Positions 27,694 through 36,167 of a DNA stretch of 64,000 nt are shown here, one piece after another. Position 1 is the first letter of the stretch. Each line of letters opens with the position of its first letter. The position numbers and the translations under genes are program-made. Origin of the DNA: UBA1141 sp963665155 (GTDB taxonomy: Bacteria; Chloroflexota; Dehalococcoidia; Lucifugimonadales; UBA3495); assembly GCA_963665155.2 (NCBI GenBank), contig CAXXFI010000002.1, forward strand, positions 806,001-870,000, written 5' to 3'. Under the pieces are notes generated by a model. It made no database searches and was not told where the DNA came from. It worked only from the letters and a program-made list of their open reading frames with translations.

Positions 27694-28608
27694 ATGCGAA
27701 TTGGACAATTTGAGATCACCGAACCAGTCCCCGAAATGCGGGACCCCCACGTACTAGCCGTGTTACGACCTTGGATCGACGTAGGCAATGTCGGAACCCT
27801 AAGTTTGAGTCGGCTTGAGCGGCACCTGCACGCCCAGGAGATTGGCCGTTTAGCCCGCCCCGGCCGGTTCTACGACTTTACCCGCTACCGGCCCCGGTCA
27901 GTCCTCAATCAAGGAGTTCGAGAGTTCACGATCCCCAGCACCGTGATCCGATATGCCGCCAGGGAAACATCGCCGGACTTAATATTCCTTCACCTGCTGG
28001 AACCCCACTGTTATGGCGAAGACTACACCGAATCGGTGATGGAACTCCTCAAGTTCTTCGGCGCCAAAAGGTACTCCCTTCTTGGCGCAATGTACGACAT
28101 GGTGCCCCACACACGCCCCCTGTTGGTATCCGGTGGCGTGGGGGAACCCGATGCCGAAGAAGAGTACAAGATGCTCAATACCCGTCCCAGCAACTATGAA
28201 GGCCCGACCACCATCACCTACCTAATTTCTCTGGAAGCTGAAAAACTTGGGATTGAGACGCGTACCTTTGTGGTCCATCTGCCCCAGTATTTCCAGGTCG
28301 ACGAAGACTTCACCGGCACCGCCCGGCTGATGGAGATTCTCTGTAACGTTTATCAACTTCCCAAGCGTTTGATGGACCCACAACGGGGACGTGAGCAATA
28401 CGAAGCCCTTCAGAAAATAGTGAGCGAAGCCTCTGAAGTAGGCTCGTTGCTGAGCCGACTGGAAGAGCGCTACGACAAAGAGCAGAGCGAAGCGTCCGGC
28501 CTGGCACCGCTTTCCCCAAATATCGAGCAGTTCTTGAGAGATTTGGACCAAGGATTCGACTCGCCCGAGACTAGCAGGGACCCCGAGTCCACCGAACCAC
28601 CGGAATAG
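27694..28608 (+). CDS. PAC2 family protein
   Basis: A 304-residue PAC2 (proteasome-assembly-chaperone-like) protein. The family core reads LAVLRPWIDVGNVGTLSLSR, then a strand DLIFLHLLEPH, GAKRYSLLGAMYDMVPHTRP, and a late strand plus EGPTTITYLI. In bacteria the family is of unknown function; actinobacterial members occur near proteasome genes. The C-terminus after residue 230 is a helical and acidic tail. No ribosome site is obvious. Confidence 0.85.
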   Translation: MRIGQFEITEPVPEMRDPHVLAVLRPWIDVGNVGTLSLSRLERHLHAQEIGRLARPGRFYDFTRYRPRSVLNQGVREFTIPSTVIRYAARETSPDLIFLHLLEPHCYGEDYTESVMELLKFFGAKRYSLLGAMYDMVPHTRPLLVSGGVGEPDAEEEYKMLNTRPSNYEGPTTITYLISLEAEKLGIETRTFVVHLPQYFQVDEDFTGTARLMEILCNVYQLPKRLMDPQRGREQYEALQKIVSEASEVGSLLSRLEERYDKEQSEASGLAPLSPNIEQFLRDLDQGFDSPETSRDPESTEPPE

Positions 28609-28654
28609 ACTCCGGTAGCCCCGGCTTGATGGTTTCTTTTATGGATCCAATGAC

Positions 28655-28690
28655 CTGATGGCTCCAATAAACTGATGGCTCCAGCAAACT
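28655..28690. repeat. 17-bp tandem duplication
   Basis: CTGATGGCTCCAATAAA followed at once by CTGATGGCTCCAGCAAA, in the spacer before the M20 peptidase gene. Confidence 0.75.
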
Positions 28691-28721
28691 CCACTTTCCA
28701 AAACCGGCCGGAGAAATTACT

Positions 28722-30128
28722 TTGGTGGACTCGACGACCGCTACATTACCCAGCCTCCCATCAGGCCCAGTGGAGCTCCTGCAAAACCTGATCCGATTCG
28801 ACACGACCAATCCACCGGGAAACGAAAAAGAGTGCGTCGGCTACATTCAAGGCATCCTGGATCAAGCTGGCCTGGAAACCACGGTGCTTTCCCGTTCGCC
28901 GTCCCGGCCCAACCTGATCGCCCGAATCAAAGGCACGGGACAAGCGCCGCCTCTGTTGCTCCACGGTCACGTAGACGTAGTGCCAGCCAACACCCAAGAA
29001 TGGGTGCATCCTCCCTTTGAAGCCAACATTGTCGACGGGTACATTTGGGGTAGAGGGGCGTTGGACATGAAGGGCGGCATAGCCATGATGATTACCGCCC
29101 TACTAAGACTGAAATCCGAAGGCGTCTCCCCCCCCGGCGACGTGGTCTTGGCGGCGGTCAGCGACGAAGAGGCTGGCGGCGAGTTTGGCACAAAGTTCCT
29201 GGTGCAAAACCACAAGAGCCTCTTCGATGGAGTTCGTTACGCGGTCGGGGAATTTGGCGGCTTTAGCTTCCCAATTGCTAAGCGGCGCTTCTACCCAATC
29301 ATGATAGCTGAAAAGCAAATCTGCGTCTTGCGCGCCACCATAAGGGGCTCGTCAGGCCACGGTTCGTTGCGGAGCAAGTCCAGCGCCACTGCCAGGCTGG
29401 CGCGGGTTTTGGGTCAATTGGAACGGCGACAGTTGCCGGTGCACGTGACACCCGTGCCAAAAGAAATGTTTCGCCGGGTCTCGGCCGTTCTACCTTTTCC
29501 GGCAAGCATTGTATTTCGTCAACTTATGAGGAACAGAACTGCCGGGATGGTTACTAGAGCCATGGGCGACCGGGGATTGTTATTTGGCCAGTTATTGCGT
29601 AATACCGCCAATCCGACAATGTTGCGGGGCGGAGAGCAAATAAACGTGATGCCCAGCGAAATCGCATTGGGACTGGATGGCCGCTTGCTTCCCGGTTACA
29701 AGCCCTGCGACCTGGTAGCTGAACTCAAGATATCTATAGGCGAAGACATAGACTTGGAAGTAGTCCATCACGACCCGGGCCCTCCAGCGCCGGACATGGG
29801 CATGTTCGACACGTTGGCAGGAATAATACAGGAAGCGGACCCTCGGGGAGTCCCGGTGCCCATGTTGCTGCCCGGTGCTACCGATGGACGGTTTCTGGCC
29901 AGATTGGGGATACAAAGCTACGGATTCCTGCCAATGAGGTTGCCTCAAGATTTTACTTTCGCGGAGACTATTCACGGAACCAATGAACGCATCCCAGTGG
30001 ACGCTTTGACCTTCGGGGTTGAGGCTATATATCAGCTTTTACGGCGATTTGGGGAGGCACCGCAAGGGCCAAACCTATTGACCCAGACACATTGGTGGGA
30101 AGGATCTAAGGATGCGTTCCAGGCGTAA
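28722..30128 (+). CDS. M20-family metallopeptidase
   Basis: A 468-residue di-zinc hydrolase of the ArgE/DapE/carboxypeptidase group. Metal and catalytic motifs are PLLLHGHVDVVPAN (about 83-96), IWGRGALDMKGG with the bridging Asp, and AVSDEEAGGEFG with the catalytic Glu-Glu. The dimerisation lid lies between about 190 and 320. Likely cleaves a peptide or N-acyl amino acid. The start codon is TTG with GGAG 8 nt upstream; a GTG one codon later is equally possible. Confidence 0.9.
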   Translation: MVDSTTATLPSLPSGPVELLQNLIRFDTTNPPGNEKECVGYIQGILDQAGLETTVLSRSPSRPNLIARIKGTGQAPPLLLHGHVDVVPANTQEWVHPPFEANIVDGYIWGRGALDMKGGIAMMITALLRLKSEGVSPPGDVVLAAVSDEEAGGEFGTKFLVQNHKSLFDGVRYAVGEFGGFSFPIAKRRFYPIMIAEKQICVLRATIRGSSGHGSLRSKSSATARLARVLGQLERRQLPVHVTPVPKEMFRRVSAVLPFPASIVFRQLMRNRTAGMVTRAMGDRGLLFGQLLRNTANPTMLRGGEQINVMPSEIALGLDGRLLPGYKPCDLVAELKISIGEDIDLEVVHHDPGPPAPDMGMFDTLAGIIQEADPRGVPVPMLLPGATDGRFLARLGIQSYGFLPMRLPQDFTFAETIHGTNERIPVDALTFGVEAIYQLLRRFGEAPQGPNLLTQTHWWEGSKDAFQA

Positions 30129-30145
30129 AAGGTAGAAACCGCAGT

Positions 30146-30174
30146 TTGACGTGTCCATAGCCTTGTGGTAGAGT
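30146..30174 (+). promoter_or_regulatory. Sigma70-type promoter of the infC operon
   Basis: TTGACG at 30146-30151, 17-nt spacer, TAGAGT at 30169-30174. It gives a leader of about 150 nt before infC. Confidence 0.7.
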
Positions 30175-30332
30175 GAATCAACCTATCATGGACGAAATTG
30201 TTGAGGGTTTTAGTATTAGAGGTATTCTCTAATATGGTTGTGAGGACGGCGTTTCGCCGAGTTGGGGAGGGGACGGAATTAGAGATCAATTACAATGCGA
30301 TTATAGTGAAGGCGGTTCGGAGGTAGAGGGAT
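30175..30332 (+). promoter_or_regulatory. infC leader with hairpins
   Basis: The leader can form TATTAGAG/CTCTAATA (about 30212-30234) and CGGCG/CGCCG (about 30247-30260) hairpins. In other bacteria L20 and IF-3 control this operon through its leader; whether it happens here is not shown by sequence alone. Confidence 0.35.
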
Positions 30333-30947
30333 ATAGCTAGACAATATCGGGTCAACGAGCGGATAACAAGCCCTCAGGTCCGGGTTATTGGTGATAATGG
30401 GGAGCAGCTCGGTGTGATGGATGTCAGACGGGCGCTGCAACTTGCGCGGGATGCGGACGTGGATCTAGTTGAGGTCGCTCCAAACTCTGACCCTCCGGTG
30501 TGTCGTCTGCTAGACTACGGCAAGTTAAGGTACCTCACCTCTAAGAAAGATCGGGAATCGAAAAAGGGACAAAAGAGCAACGACCTGCGTGAAGTCCGAT
30601 TCCGGCCCAATATCGGGATTCATGATTTGGAATCCAAGACTCGCAAAGTCAGGGAGTTGATCGGGGACGGCTCCAAGGTTAAACTCACGGTACGGTTCCG
30701 TGGCCGAGAGGCAGCCCACCAACAGTTGGGCCTTGCGGTGCTCAAACGGGTAGCCGACGAGCTAAAAGACGAGATTCGACTGGAAAAAGCTCCGACCTTT
30801 GAAGGAAGAGCCCTTTCCATGATCTTGATTCCCGCCGCCCAAGCGGCACAACCCGCCCAGAAACCAGACCGACCAGAAAAAGCTCGGCCGACACCGGCTA
30901 ATCCAGCGGAACAAAGTATAGAAGATTTAGCAAATGCCCAAACTTAA
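30333..30947 (+). CDS. infC: Translation initiation factor IF-3, AUA start
   Basis: IF-3 prevents subunit joining and proofreads start-codon selection on the 30S ribosome. Full-length homology demands an N-terminus upstream of the first ATG (30414): ARQYRVNERITSPQVRVIGD is the conserved IF-3 start. The frame is closed by TAG at 30324, and the only initiation codon that fits is ATA at 30333, with GGAGG (30319-30323) 9 nt before it. That gives 204 residues with both IF-3 domains (VNERI..., then PNIGIHDLESK, VKLTVRFRGRE). Rare start codons on infC are the known basis of IF-3 autocontrol. The C-terminal Ala/Pro tail is extended. It overlaps rpmI by 14 nt. Confidence 0.93.
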   Translation: MARQYRVNERITSPQVRVIGDNGEQLGVMDVRRALQLARDADVDLVEVAPNSDPPVCRLLDYGKLRYLTSKKDRESKKGQKSNDLREVRFRPNIGIHDLESKTRKVRELIGDGSKVKLTVRFRGREAAHQQLGLAVLKRVADELKDEIRLEKAPTFEGRALSMILIPAAQAAQPAQKPDRPEKARPTPANPAEQSIEDLANAQT

Positions 30948-31131
30948 GACACACAAGGGCGCCAAAGCCCGCATACACATTACCGGAACCGGAAAGCTTA
31001 TGCGCCGAAAACGCATGAGCAGCCACCTTAGGCGCAAAAAACCCAATAAAGTTACCCGTAAGTACGCCCAGAAGTTGCTGGTGGACAAGAGCGATATTCC
31101 CCGCCTCGCTGCTCTGCTCCCCTACGGTTAG
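30934..31131 (+). CDS. rpmI: 50S ribosomal protein L35
   Basis: 65 residues, very basic, with the family sequence MPKLKTHKGAKARIHITGTG and KLMRRKRMSSHLRRKK. It is the middle gene of infC-rpmI-rplT. It starts within the end of infC, so translation is probably coupled. Confidence 0.97.
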   Translation: MPKLKTHKGAKARIHITGTGKLMRRKRMSSHLRRKKPNKVTRKYAQKLLVDKSDIPRLAALLPYG

Positions 31132-31193
31132 CCCAAAGAACCGCCTACCCGGCCCTTTTTTCATACCGGAACCTATTATACTGGAGACCTGCT

Positions 31194-31592
31194 TTGCCTA
31201 GAGTTAAACGCGGTGTTACTAAACATGCCCGGCACAAAAAGGTGCTTATGGCTGCCCGTGGGTTCCACGGGTCCTCTCACAGGAACTACAAGTGGGCCAA
31301 AGAAGCCCTGCTCCATGCTTGGGATCACGCCTACCGCAACCGCCGAGAACGGAAGGGCGACTTCCGGCGGCTCTGGATTATCCGCATCGGCGCAGCCTGC
31401 CGTCAAGCAGGAACGACTTATAGCAGATTCATCTACGGACTGAAAAAAGCCGGAGTGGAACTGGACCGCAAGATACTCGCCGACTTGGCCGTCCGCGACC
31501 AGCCCGCTTTCGACAAGTTATTAGCTTTGGCCGCACCATATAGTGATGGCGCACCGCAAGAAGTTGCGGCGGGTCAACCTGTCGAGGCCTAG
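31194..31592 (+). CDS. rplT: 50S ribosomal protein L20
   Basis: 132 residues; the conserved N-terminus MPRVKRGVTKHARHKKVL fixes the start at a TTG codon. L20 is an early assembly protein and, in other bacteria, the repressor of its own operon. The C-terminus has a ~15-residue extension (GAPQEVAAGQPVEA) beyond the usual ~117. Followed by a strong terminator. Confidence 0.97.
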   Translation: MPRVKRGVTKHARHKKVLMAARGFHGSSHRNYKWAKEALLHAWDHAYRNRRERKGDFRRLWIIRIGAACRQAGTTYSRFIYGLKKAGVELDRKILADLAVRDQPAFDKLLALAAPYSDGAPQEVAAGQPVEA

Positions 31593-31627
31593 CAAGTTCA
31601 AACATAGCTGGAACTACACTAAGCAAT

Positions 31628-31667
31628 AAAGAAAAGGTGCGGCATATAGTCGCACCTTTTCTTTTTG
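31628..31667 (+). terminator. Terminator of infC-rpmI-rplT
   Basis: A 14-bp stem AAAGAAAAGGTGCG / CGCACCTTTTCTTT with a T-rich tail. Confidence 0.92.
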
Positions 31668-31861
31668 CCCTTAATTACATATAACCCATGAAGCACTATC
31701 TCTGGGAGTCGCCGAGGGACCTAATTCGCACGCAACTTATCCAGCACTATATGTATACTCTTAGCCTGCTGGGATTTCTTGAGACTATGCGCGCAAGCCA
31801 AGGCTCCGTAGAACTATGGTTGAAGCGCTTCACAACCACTCAGCTTGGTCTATGGGCCGTT

Positions 31862-32281
31862 TTATGTCCTCGCGAATCCGTAGTAGGTATCCGAGTCTAA
31901 GATTCGCCCAAGTCCCGCTTCTGAGAGATTGATGGGGCGCACAGGAGTTGACCACTTCTCGGTTAACTCGTAGTGAAGATCGCTCAATAGCGTCGGCGTG
32001 TTTCTCCTAGCTAACAGCAACCGGAACACAATTTCCTGAATCGGCATCTCCGTGCGAATGAAATTTTCATCATCGGCACAATGGGTGGCGATTTCGTCTA
32101 CCAGCTTCTTGGGGTCGGTCAGTTCCGAGTCCGGGTTGGCCCTCGAAGGAGCCCTCGGAGGACGCCGGTCCGCAACCATAGCGATTGCCGACCGGTTCAG
32201 TTCGGCAATCCTATCGAAGCTAATTTGGTAAAGTAAAGCAACCTCGGGCTCTTGTATCGTCTCCTGTTCGGGAGTGGTCAT
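31862..32281 (-). CDS. Hypothetical protein coupled to moeA
   Basis: 139 residues, soluble, not recognised. The middle (EIVFRLLLARRNTPTLLSDL) looks helical and could be a small winged-helix-type fold, which is only an impression. Its ATG overlaps the moeA stop (ATGA), so it is translationally coupled to moeA and probably serves the same physiological setting. Confidence 0.7.
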   Translation of the reverse strand: MTTPEQETIQEPEVALLYQISFDRIAELNRSAIAMVADRRPPRAPSRANPDSELTDPKKLVDEIATHCADDENFIRTEMPIQEIVFRLLLARRNTPTLLSDLHYELTEKWSTPVRPINLSEAGLGRILDSDTYYGFART

Positions 32282-33624
32282 AGGTCTACCTCTTCATTCC
32301 AGTCCAGCATAATAATACGCACTCTTTCACCGGCCCTTTTGATGGCCAGGTTTTCCGGGCAAATCGCCAGGCCATTGGCCCGAGACATCGACGTAAGTAT
32401 GTTTGAGCCCTGGGGGCCTGCAGGCTTAGCATAATATGTGCCGTTTCGCCGCTCTACTTCAACCCTGGCGTACACCCGACGACCGTCGGCGTTGTAAATC
32501 GATCCCGTAAGGACGCCCTCCACCGTAGGGCGGGGCAGGTGTCCCCGGCCCAGCATAGTCCTGATGGCCGGTCGCGCAAACATCTCAAAAGCCACCATTG
32601 CGCTCACCGGGTTCCCGGGAAGGCCCAGCAAAGGTACTGGGTTTCCATGGGGGCTGTTCAAGTGCCCGAAGGCCAACGGCTTGGCTGGCCGCATGCGCAC
32701 CGACCAGAAGTTCATGTCTCCGCGCTGGGTCAATACATCTTTTACGATGTCGTAGTCGCCTTTGGAAACACCCGCCGAAGTGATAACCAAGTCCGAATCC
32801 AGCGCCGCTTCCAGCTTGGCTCTCAAATCTTCTATATTATCTCTGGCAATACCCAGCAATTTGGGAATGCCCCCAGACTCAATCACCGAGGCAGCTACGC
32901 TGAAGCTGTTGCTATCGTAAATCTTGGCGGGCTCCAAGGGAAGCCCGGTCTCCGCCAACTCGTCGCCGGTGGCCAATATCGCCACCACCGGGCGGCGGAC
33001 CACCGAGACCGTTCCCAACCCCAATGACGCCATTACTCCCACTTCCGGTGGCCGTATCGCTGTCCCCTTTTCCAAGACCAGTTGGCCTTTGCGGACATCC
33101 TCCCCAGCCGGGCGAACGTTGCAGCCGAAGGGCAGGTCTGCCATGATCGCTACTTCTTCCAATGGAACGCCAGCAGCCTTGCGAGCGACTTCGTCGGTTT
33201 CCTCAAAGGGCACTACCGTGTCAGCCCCATCGGGTATCGTCGCACCAGTCATAATGCGCACGGCTGTGGCGGACCTAACGGTTTGGGTAGGCACTTGGCC
33301 AGCGGCGGCCAAACCTATGATCTTTAGCTTTCTGGGCTCAGCTTCCGAGGCGTTAACTATATCTTCCCGGCGCACCGCATAGCCGTCCATCCCCGAGTTG
33401 GCCGCAGGGGGCAAGTCCAGCGGCGAGCTAATATCGACGGCCAGCACATGGCCTAAAGACTCCAACAGTGGCGTCTCCACCGGCTGTAACGGGCCGAAAC
33501 TGGCCATTATACGTTGGTAGGCCTCCTCCACACTCAGCATGTCCTGGCCGACGTGCCTGTGGCCATGCTGATGGGCAGCTTCTTCTGTATGTTCCGGTTT
33601 ATGTCCGTGAATATGACTACTCAT
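32278..33624 (-). CDS. moeA: Molybdopterin molybdenumtransferase MoeA, His-rich N-terminus
   Basis: 448 residues. MoeA inserts molybdate into adenylylated molybdopterin. Family motifs: DLPPAANSGMDGYAVR, TAVRIMTGATIPDGADTVV (about 122-140), RPAGEDVRKGQLVL, ILATGDEL, KIYDSN, TSAGVSKGDYD and LLGLPGNPVSAMV. The first ~25 residues are an unusual extension with eight His (4, 6, 8, 12, 18, 20, 22, 24). MoeA itself does not need this, so it may bind metal ions. Third gene of a pheS-pheT-moeA-hypothetical operon. Confidence 0.93.
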   Translation of the reverse strand: MSSHIHGHKPEHTEEAAHQHGHRHVGQDMLSVEEAYQRIMASFGPLQPVETPLLESLGHVLAVDISSPLDLPPAANSGMDGYAVRREDIVNASEAEPRKLKIIGLAAAGQVPTQTVRSATAVRIMTGATIPDGADTVVPFEETDEVARKAAGVPLEEVAIMADLPFGCNVRPAGEDVRKGQLVLEKGTAIRPPEVGVMASLGLGTVSVVRRPVVAILATGDELAETGLPLEPAKIYDSNSFSVAASVIESGGIPKLLGIARDNIEDLRAKLEAALDSDLVITSAGVSKGDYDIVKDVLTQRGDMNFWSVRMRPAKPLAFGHLNSPHGNPVPLLGLPGNPVSAMVAFEMFARPAIRTMLGRGHLPRPTVEGVLTGSIYNADGRRVYARVEVERRNGTYYAKPAGPQGSNILTSMSRANGLAICPENLAIKRAGERVRIIMLDWNEEVDL

Positions 33625-33646
33625 AAATTTCCCTGCACAAATACAG

Positions 33647-36103
33647 CTAGCTGCGAAGAGAGGCCTGAACCTCCCGTTCCAAGGTACGCAGCAGTCCCTG
33701 CATAGAACGGTTTACTTCTTCGGTGGTCAACGTGCGGCCGGGTGCCTGAAAATCAACGTGATAAGCCAGAGACTTTGTACCCGGCGGTATGTTCTCCCCG
33801 ATGTAAATATCGAACAACTCGGCTTGAACAACCATCCGGTGGCGGCTGATTCTACCCTCAACGGTAGCAGCGTCCACGTGGGCTGGCAGCACTAAGGCCA
33901 AGTCTCGAGTGGCTACGGGAAACCGGGAGATTTGCGAAAAATGCCGACCCGCATCCGGAATCGCTTTTAACAAATTATCCAGCCTGAGCTCGAAAAATAC
34001 TACCGGCCGGAGCCTGAGATCAAATTTATCGGCAATCAGGGTATGAACTTCACCGACGGCACCCAAAGTTAGGCCGTCCCCCTTGTCCCCCTTGTCCCCT
34101 TTGTCCGATTTGTCTGACTTGTCTGACTTGATCAATGCGCATCGCCCCGGATGGAAAAATGGAATATCCGCAGGTTCAAATTCAGCGCTCACGCCCACGC
34201 GTTCCAGCAGGCTTTCCACAACACCTTTGGCGTCGAAGAAATCCAGGGAGCCCCCTGGTTCCAGCCAAGAAGGCGCACTCCTTAGCCCTGCCAACACTCC
34301 GGAAACCACTTGGCGCTCTTCTGGAAGGTCGCCCGCTCGGGGCAGGAATACCCGTCCGACCTCGAACAAGCGAAACGGGCCCTCCCCGTGGCCTTGGTTG
34401 GCAAGCAACGTGCCCAATATGCTGGACCGCAGCGTCGGGCGGAGCCACTCTTCGGAAGAATTCATCGGGTTGGACAGGCGAAGACTCTCGCTGGAATCCC
34501 CCTGCCATTCTACTTTCTGTAGATCGTCCCAACTCACCAGGGGATAATTTATGACTTCCTGCATGCCGATGGCTGCCAGTTCGTCCTTTACTGTCTCCAC
34601 CAGACTTCGCACCAAGTCCGGCATCTTGGGCGGAATGGGAGTGGAAAGAGGCGTCACGGGTACGGAATCGTAACCGGCAATCCTCACCACTTCCTCAATC
34701 AGGTCTTCTTCAATGTTTATGTCATTGCGCCAATAGGGCACTCGAACAACCACCCTATCGGGTCCTTCCCGGTGGGTCACAAAACCCAGAGAATGCAGAA
34801 CGCGGTCCACAGTCTCCGGTTCGAATTCCATGCCCAGAACCTTTTTCAAGCGATCGGCGGTCAGACTGACATTCTCGGTTTCCTGGGGCTGACCCGGGAA
34901 TTCATCGATAATCCCCGCAGCAATGCTGCCCCCGGCCGATTCTTGAATCAGTTTGGTGGCCCGCCTTAGGGCAATGGGCGCAAGCTCGGTCCTCAGACCC
35001 TTTTCAAACCTTAACGTCGCCTCCGTGCGCAACCGAAAATCTTGGGCGGTCTCCCGGTTGTTGTATCCGTCAAAAGTCGCCGACTCCAGCAACACGCTGG
35101 TGGCCGATGGGCTAATTTCACTGTTTGTGCCGCCGATGACACCACCAATGCCAATGGGGTCGTTGCTATCCGCAATGACCAGCACGCTGTCACTCAGCTT
35201 GCGCTCAATGCCGTCCAGGGTCACCAGGGTTTCACCTGGTTTGGCCCGCCGGACGATAATAGTCCGGTCTTTCAGCAGGTCGTAGTCGAAGGCGTGGAGC
35301 GGTTGGTTATACTCCAGCATGACGAAGTTGGTCACGTCCACCACGTTGTTGATCGGCCGGAGGCCAGCCTTGGTCAGGCGGTCTTGCAACCATTGGGGCG
35401 ACGGACCGATGGTCACGCCCTTAATCAGGCTTGCGGTATAGCGATAACACAGGTCGGGGTCGGCCACGGTGATGGAAATTTCGTCGGCAATCGGGGCCCC
35501 GCCCTCAGGGTAGCTACCGTCGGGCTCCCGGACATTTTGTCCGGTAAGGGCAGCGACCTCGTGAGCGACGCCCAAGATGGAAAAGCAGTCCAGCCGGTTG
35601 GGGGTGACTTCCAAGTCAAGAATTGTGTCGCCCAGGTACTCGTCCAAAGGAGTACCCAAGGGCGCGTCTTCGGGTAGAACGATGATGCCCGAATGGTCGT
35701 CACCCAAGCCCAACTCCAACTCGGAGCAGATCATGCCTTGGGATTCCACGCCGCGTATTTTCGCCGCCTTCAAAGTCTCGTGCTTCCCGGTGTGGGTGTT
35801 AAGCAGATTGGCGCCCACCGTGGCGAAGCAGATTTTCTGATTGGCCGCCACGTTGGGCGCACCGCAAACAACTTCCATCTGGTTAGACGGATCTGGGCCG
35901 GTGGTGACTTGGCAGAGGGAAAGTCGGTCGGCTTGAGGGTGAGGCCGCACGGACACCACCTGCCCTACAAAGCAGCCGCTCCAGCCACCGGTTTCCACCA
36001 CTTCACCCACCTCGATGCCAGCCATGGTCAACCGGTGGGCCAACTCTTTTGCGGGGAGCGTCACATCGACGTATTCCCGTAACCAACTTAGGGGTACTTT
36101 CAC
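33647..36103 (-). CDS. pheT: Phenylalanyl-tRNA synthetase beta subunit
   Basis: 818 residues, near the standard ~800. It holds MKVPLSWLREYVDVTLPAKE, the tRNA-binding EMAP-like domain (about 40-150, including GVESQGMICSELELG), B3/B4 editing, B5, and the C-terminal anticodon-binding fold. The start is GTG. An unusual 18-residue insert of repeating SDK/GDK triplets (about residues 658-676), coded by six 9-bp units at 34077-34130, interrupts the conserved C-terminal catalytic-like module just after FFHPGRCALI. PheT pairs with PheS, encoded just upstream. Confidence 0.95.
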   Translation of the reverse strand: MKVPLSWLREYVDVTLPAKELAHRLTMAGIEVGEVVETGGWSGCFVGQVVSVRPHPQADRLSLCQVTTGPDPSNQMEVVCGAPNVAANQKICFATVGANLLNTHTGKHETLKAAKIRGVESQGMICSELELGLGDDHSGIIVLPEDAPLGTPLDEYLGDTILDLEVTPNRLDCFSILGVAHEVAALTGQNVREPDGSYPEGGAPIADEISITVADPDLCYRYTASLIKGVTIGPSPQWLQDRLTKAGLRPINNVVDVTNFVMLEYNQPLHAFDYDLLKDRTIIVRRAKPGETLVTLDGIERKLSDSVLVIADSNDPIGIGGVIGGTNSEISPSATSVLLESATFDGYNNRETAQDFRLRTEATLRFEKGLRTELAPIALRRATKLIQESAGGSIAAGIIDEFPGQPQETENVSLTADRLKKVLGMEFEPETVDRVLHSLGFVTHREGPDRVVVRVPYWRNDINIEEDLIEEVVRIAGYDSVPVTPLSTPIPPKMPDLVRSLVETVKDELAAIGMQEVINYPLVSWDDLQKVEWQGDSSESLRLSNPMNSSEEWLRPTLRSSILGTLLANQGHGEGPFRLFEVGRVFLPRAGDLPEERQVVSGVLAGLRSAPSWLEPGGSLDFFDAKGVVESLLERVGVSAEFEPADIPFFHPGRCALIKSDKSDKSDKGDKGDKGDGLTLGAVGEVHTLIADKFDLRLRPVVFFELRLDNLLKAIPDAGRHFSQISRFPVATRDLALVLPAHVDAATVEGRISRHRMVVQAELFDIYIGENIPPGTKSLAYHVDFQAPGRTLTTEEVNRSMQGLLRTLEREVQASLRS
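34077..34130. repeat. 9-bp microsatellite inside pheT, six units
   Basis: Six consecutive 9-bp units, from TCCCCCTTG through TCCGATTTG to TCTGACTTG. In-frame, so it adds or removes three residues per unit. Confidence 0.9.
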
Positions 36104-36134
36104 TTTATTCTAACTCTATCAAGTATGTGGTCCG

Positions 36135-36164
36135 GTAAATCCAGGATCCGGTAAATCCGGAGCC
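36135..36164. repeat. Short duplication between pheS and pheT
   Basis: CCGGTAAATCC occurs twice, 16 bp apart, in the pheS-pheT spacer (GGTCCGGTAAATCC / GATCCGGTAAATCC). Confidence 0.6.
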
Positions 36165-36167
36165 GCG

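Noticed and set aside
30414..30416. ATG 30414 as the infC start
   Set aside because: It would remove the conserved IF-3 N-terminus, which is present just upstream in the same frame.
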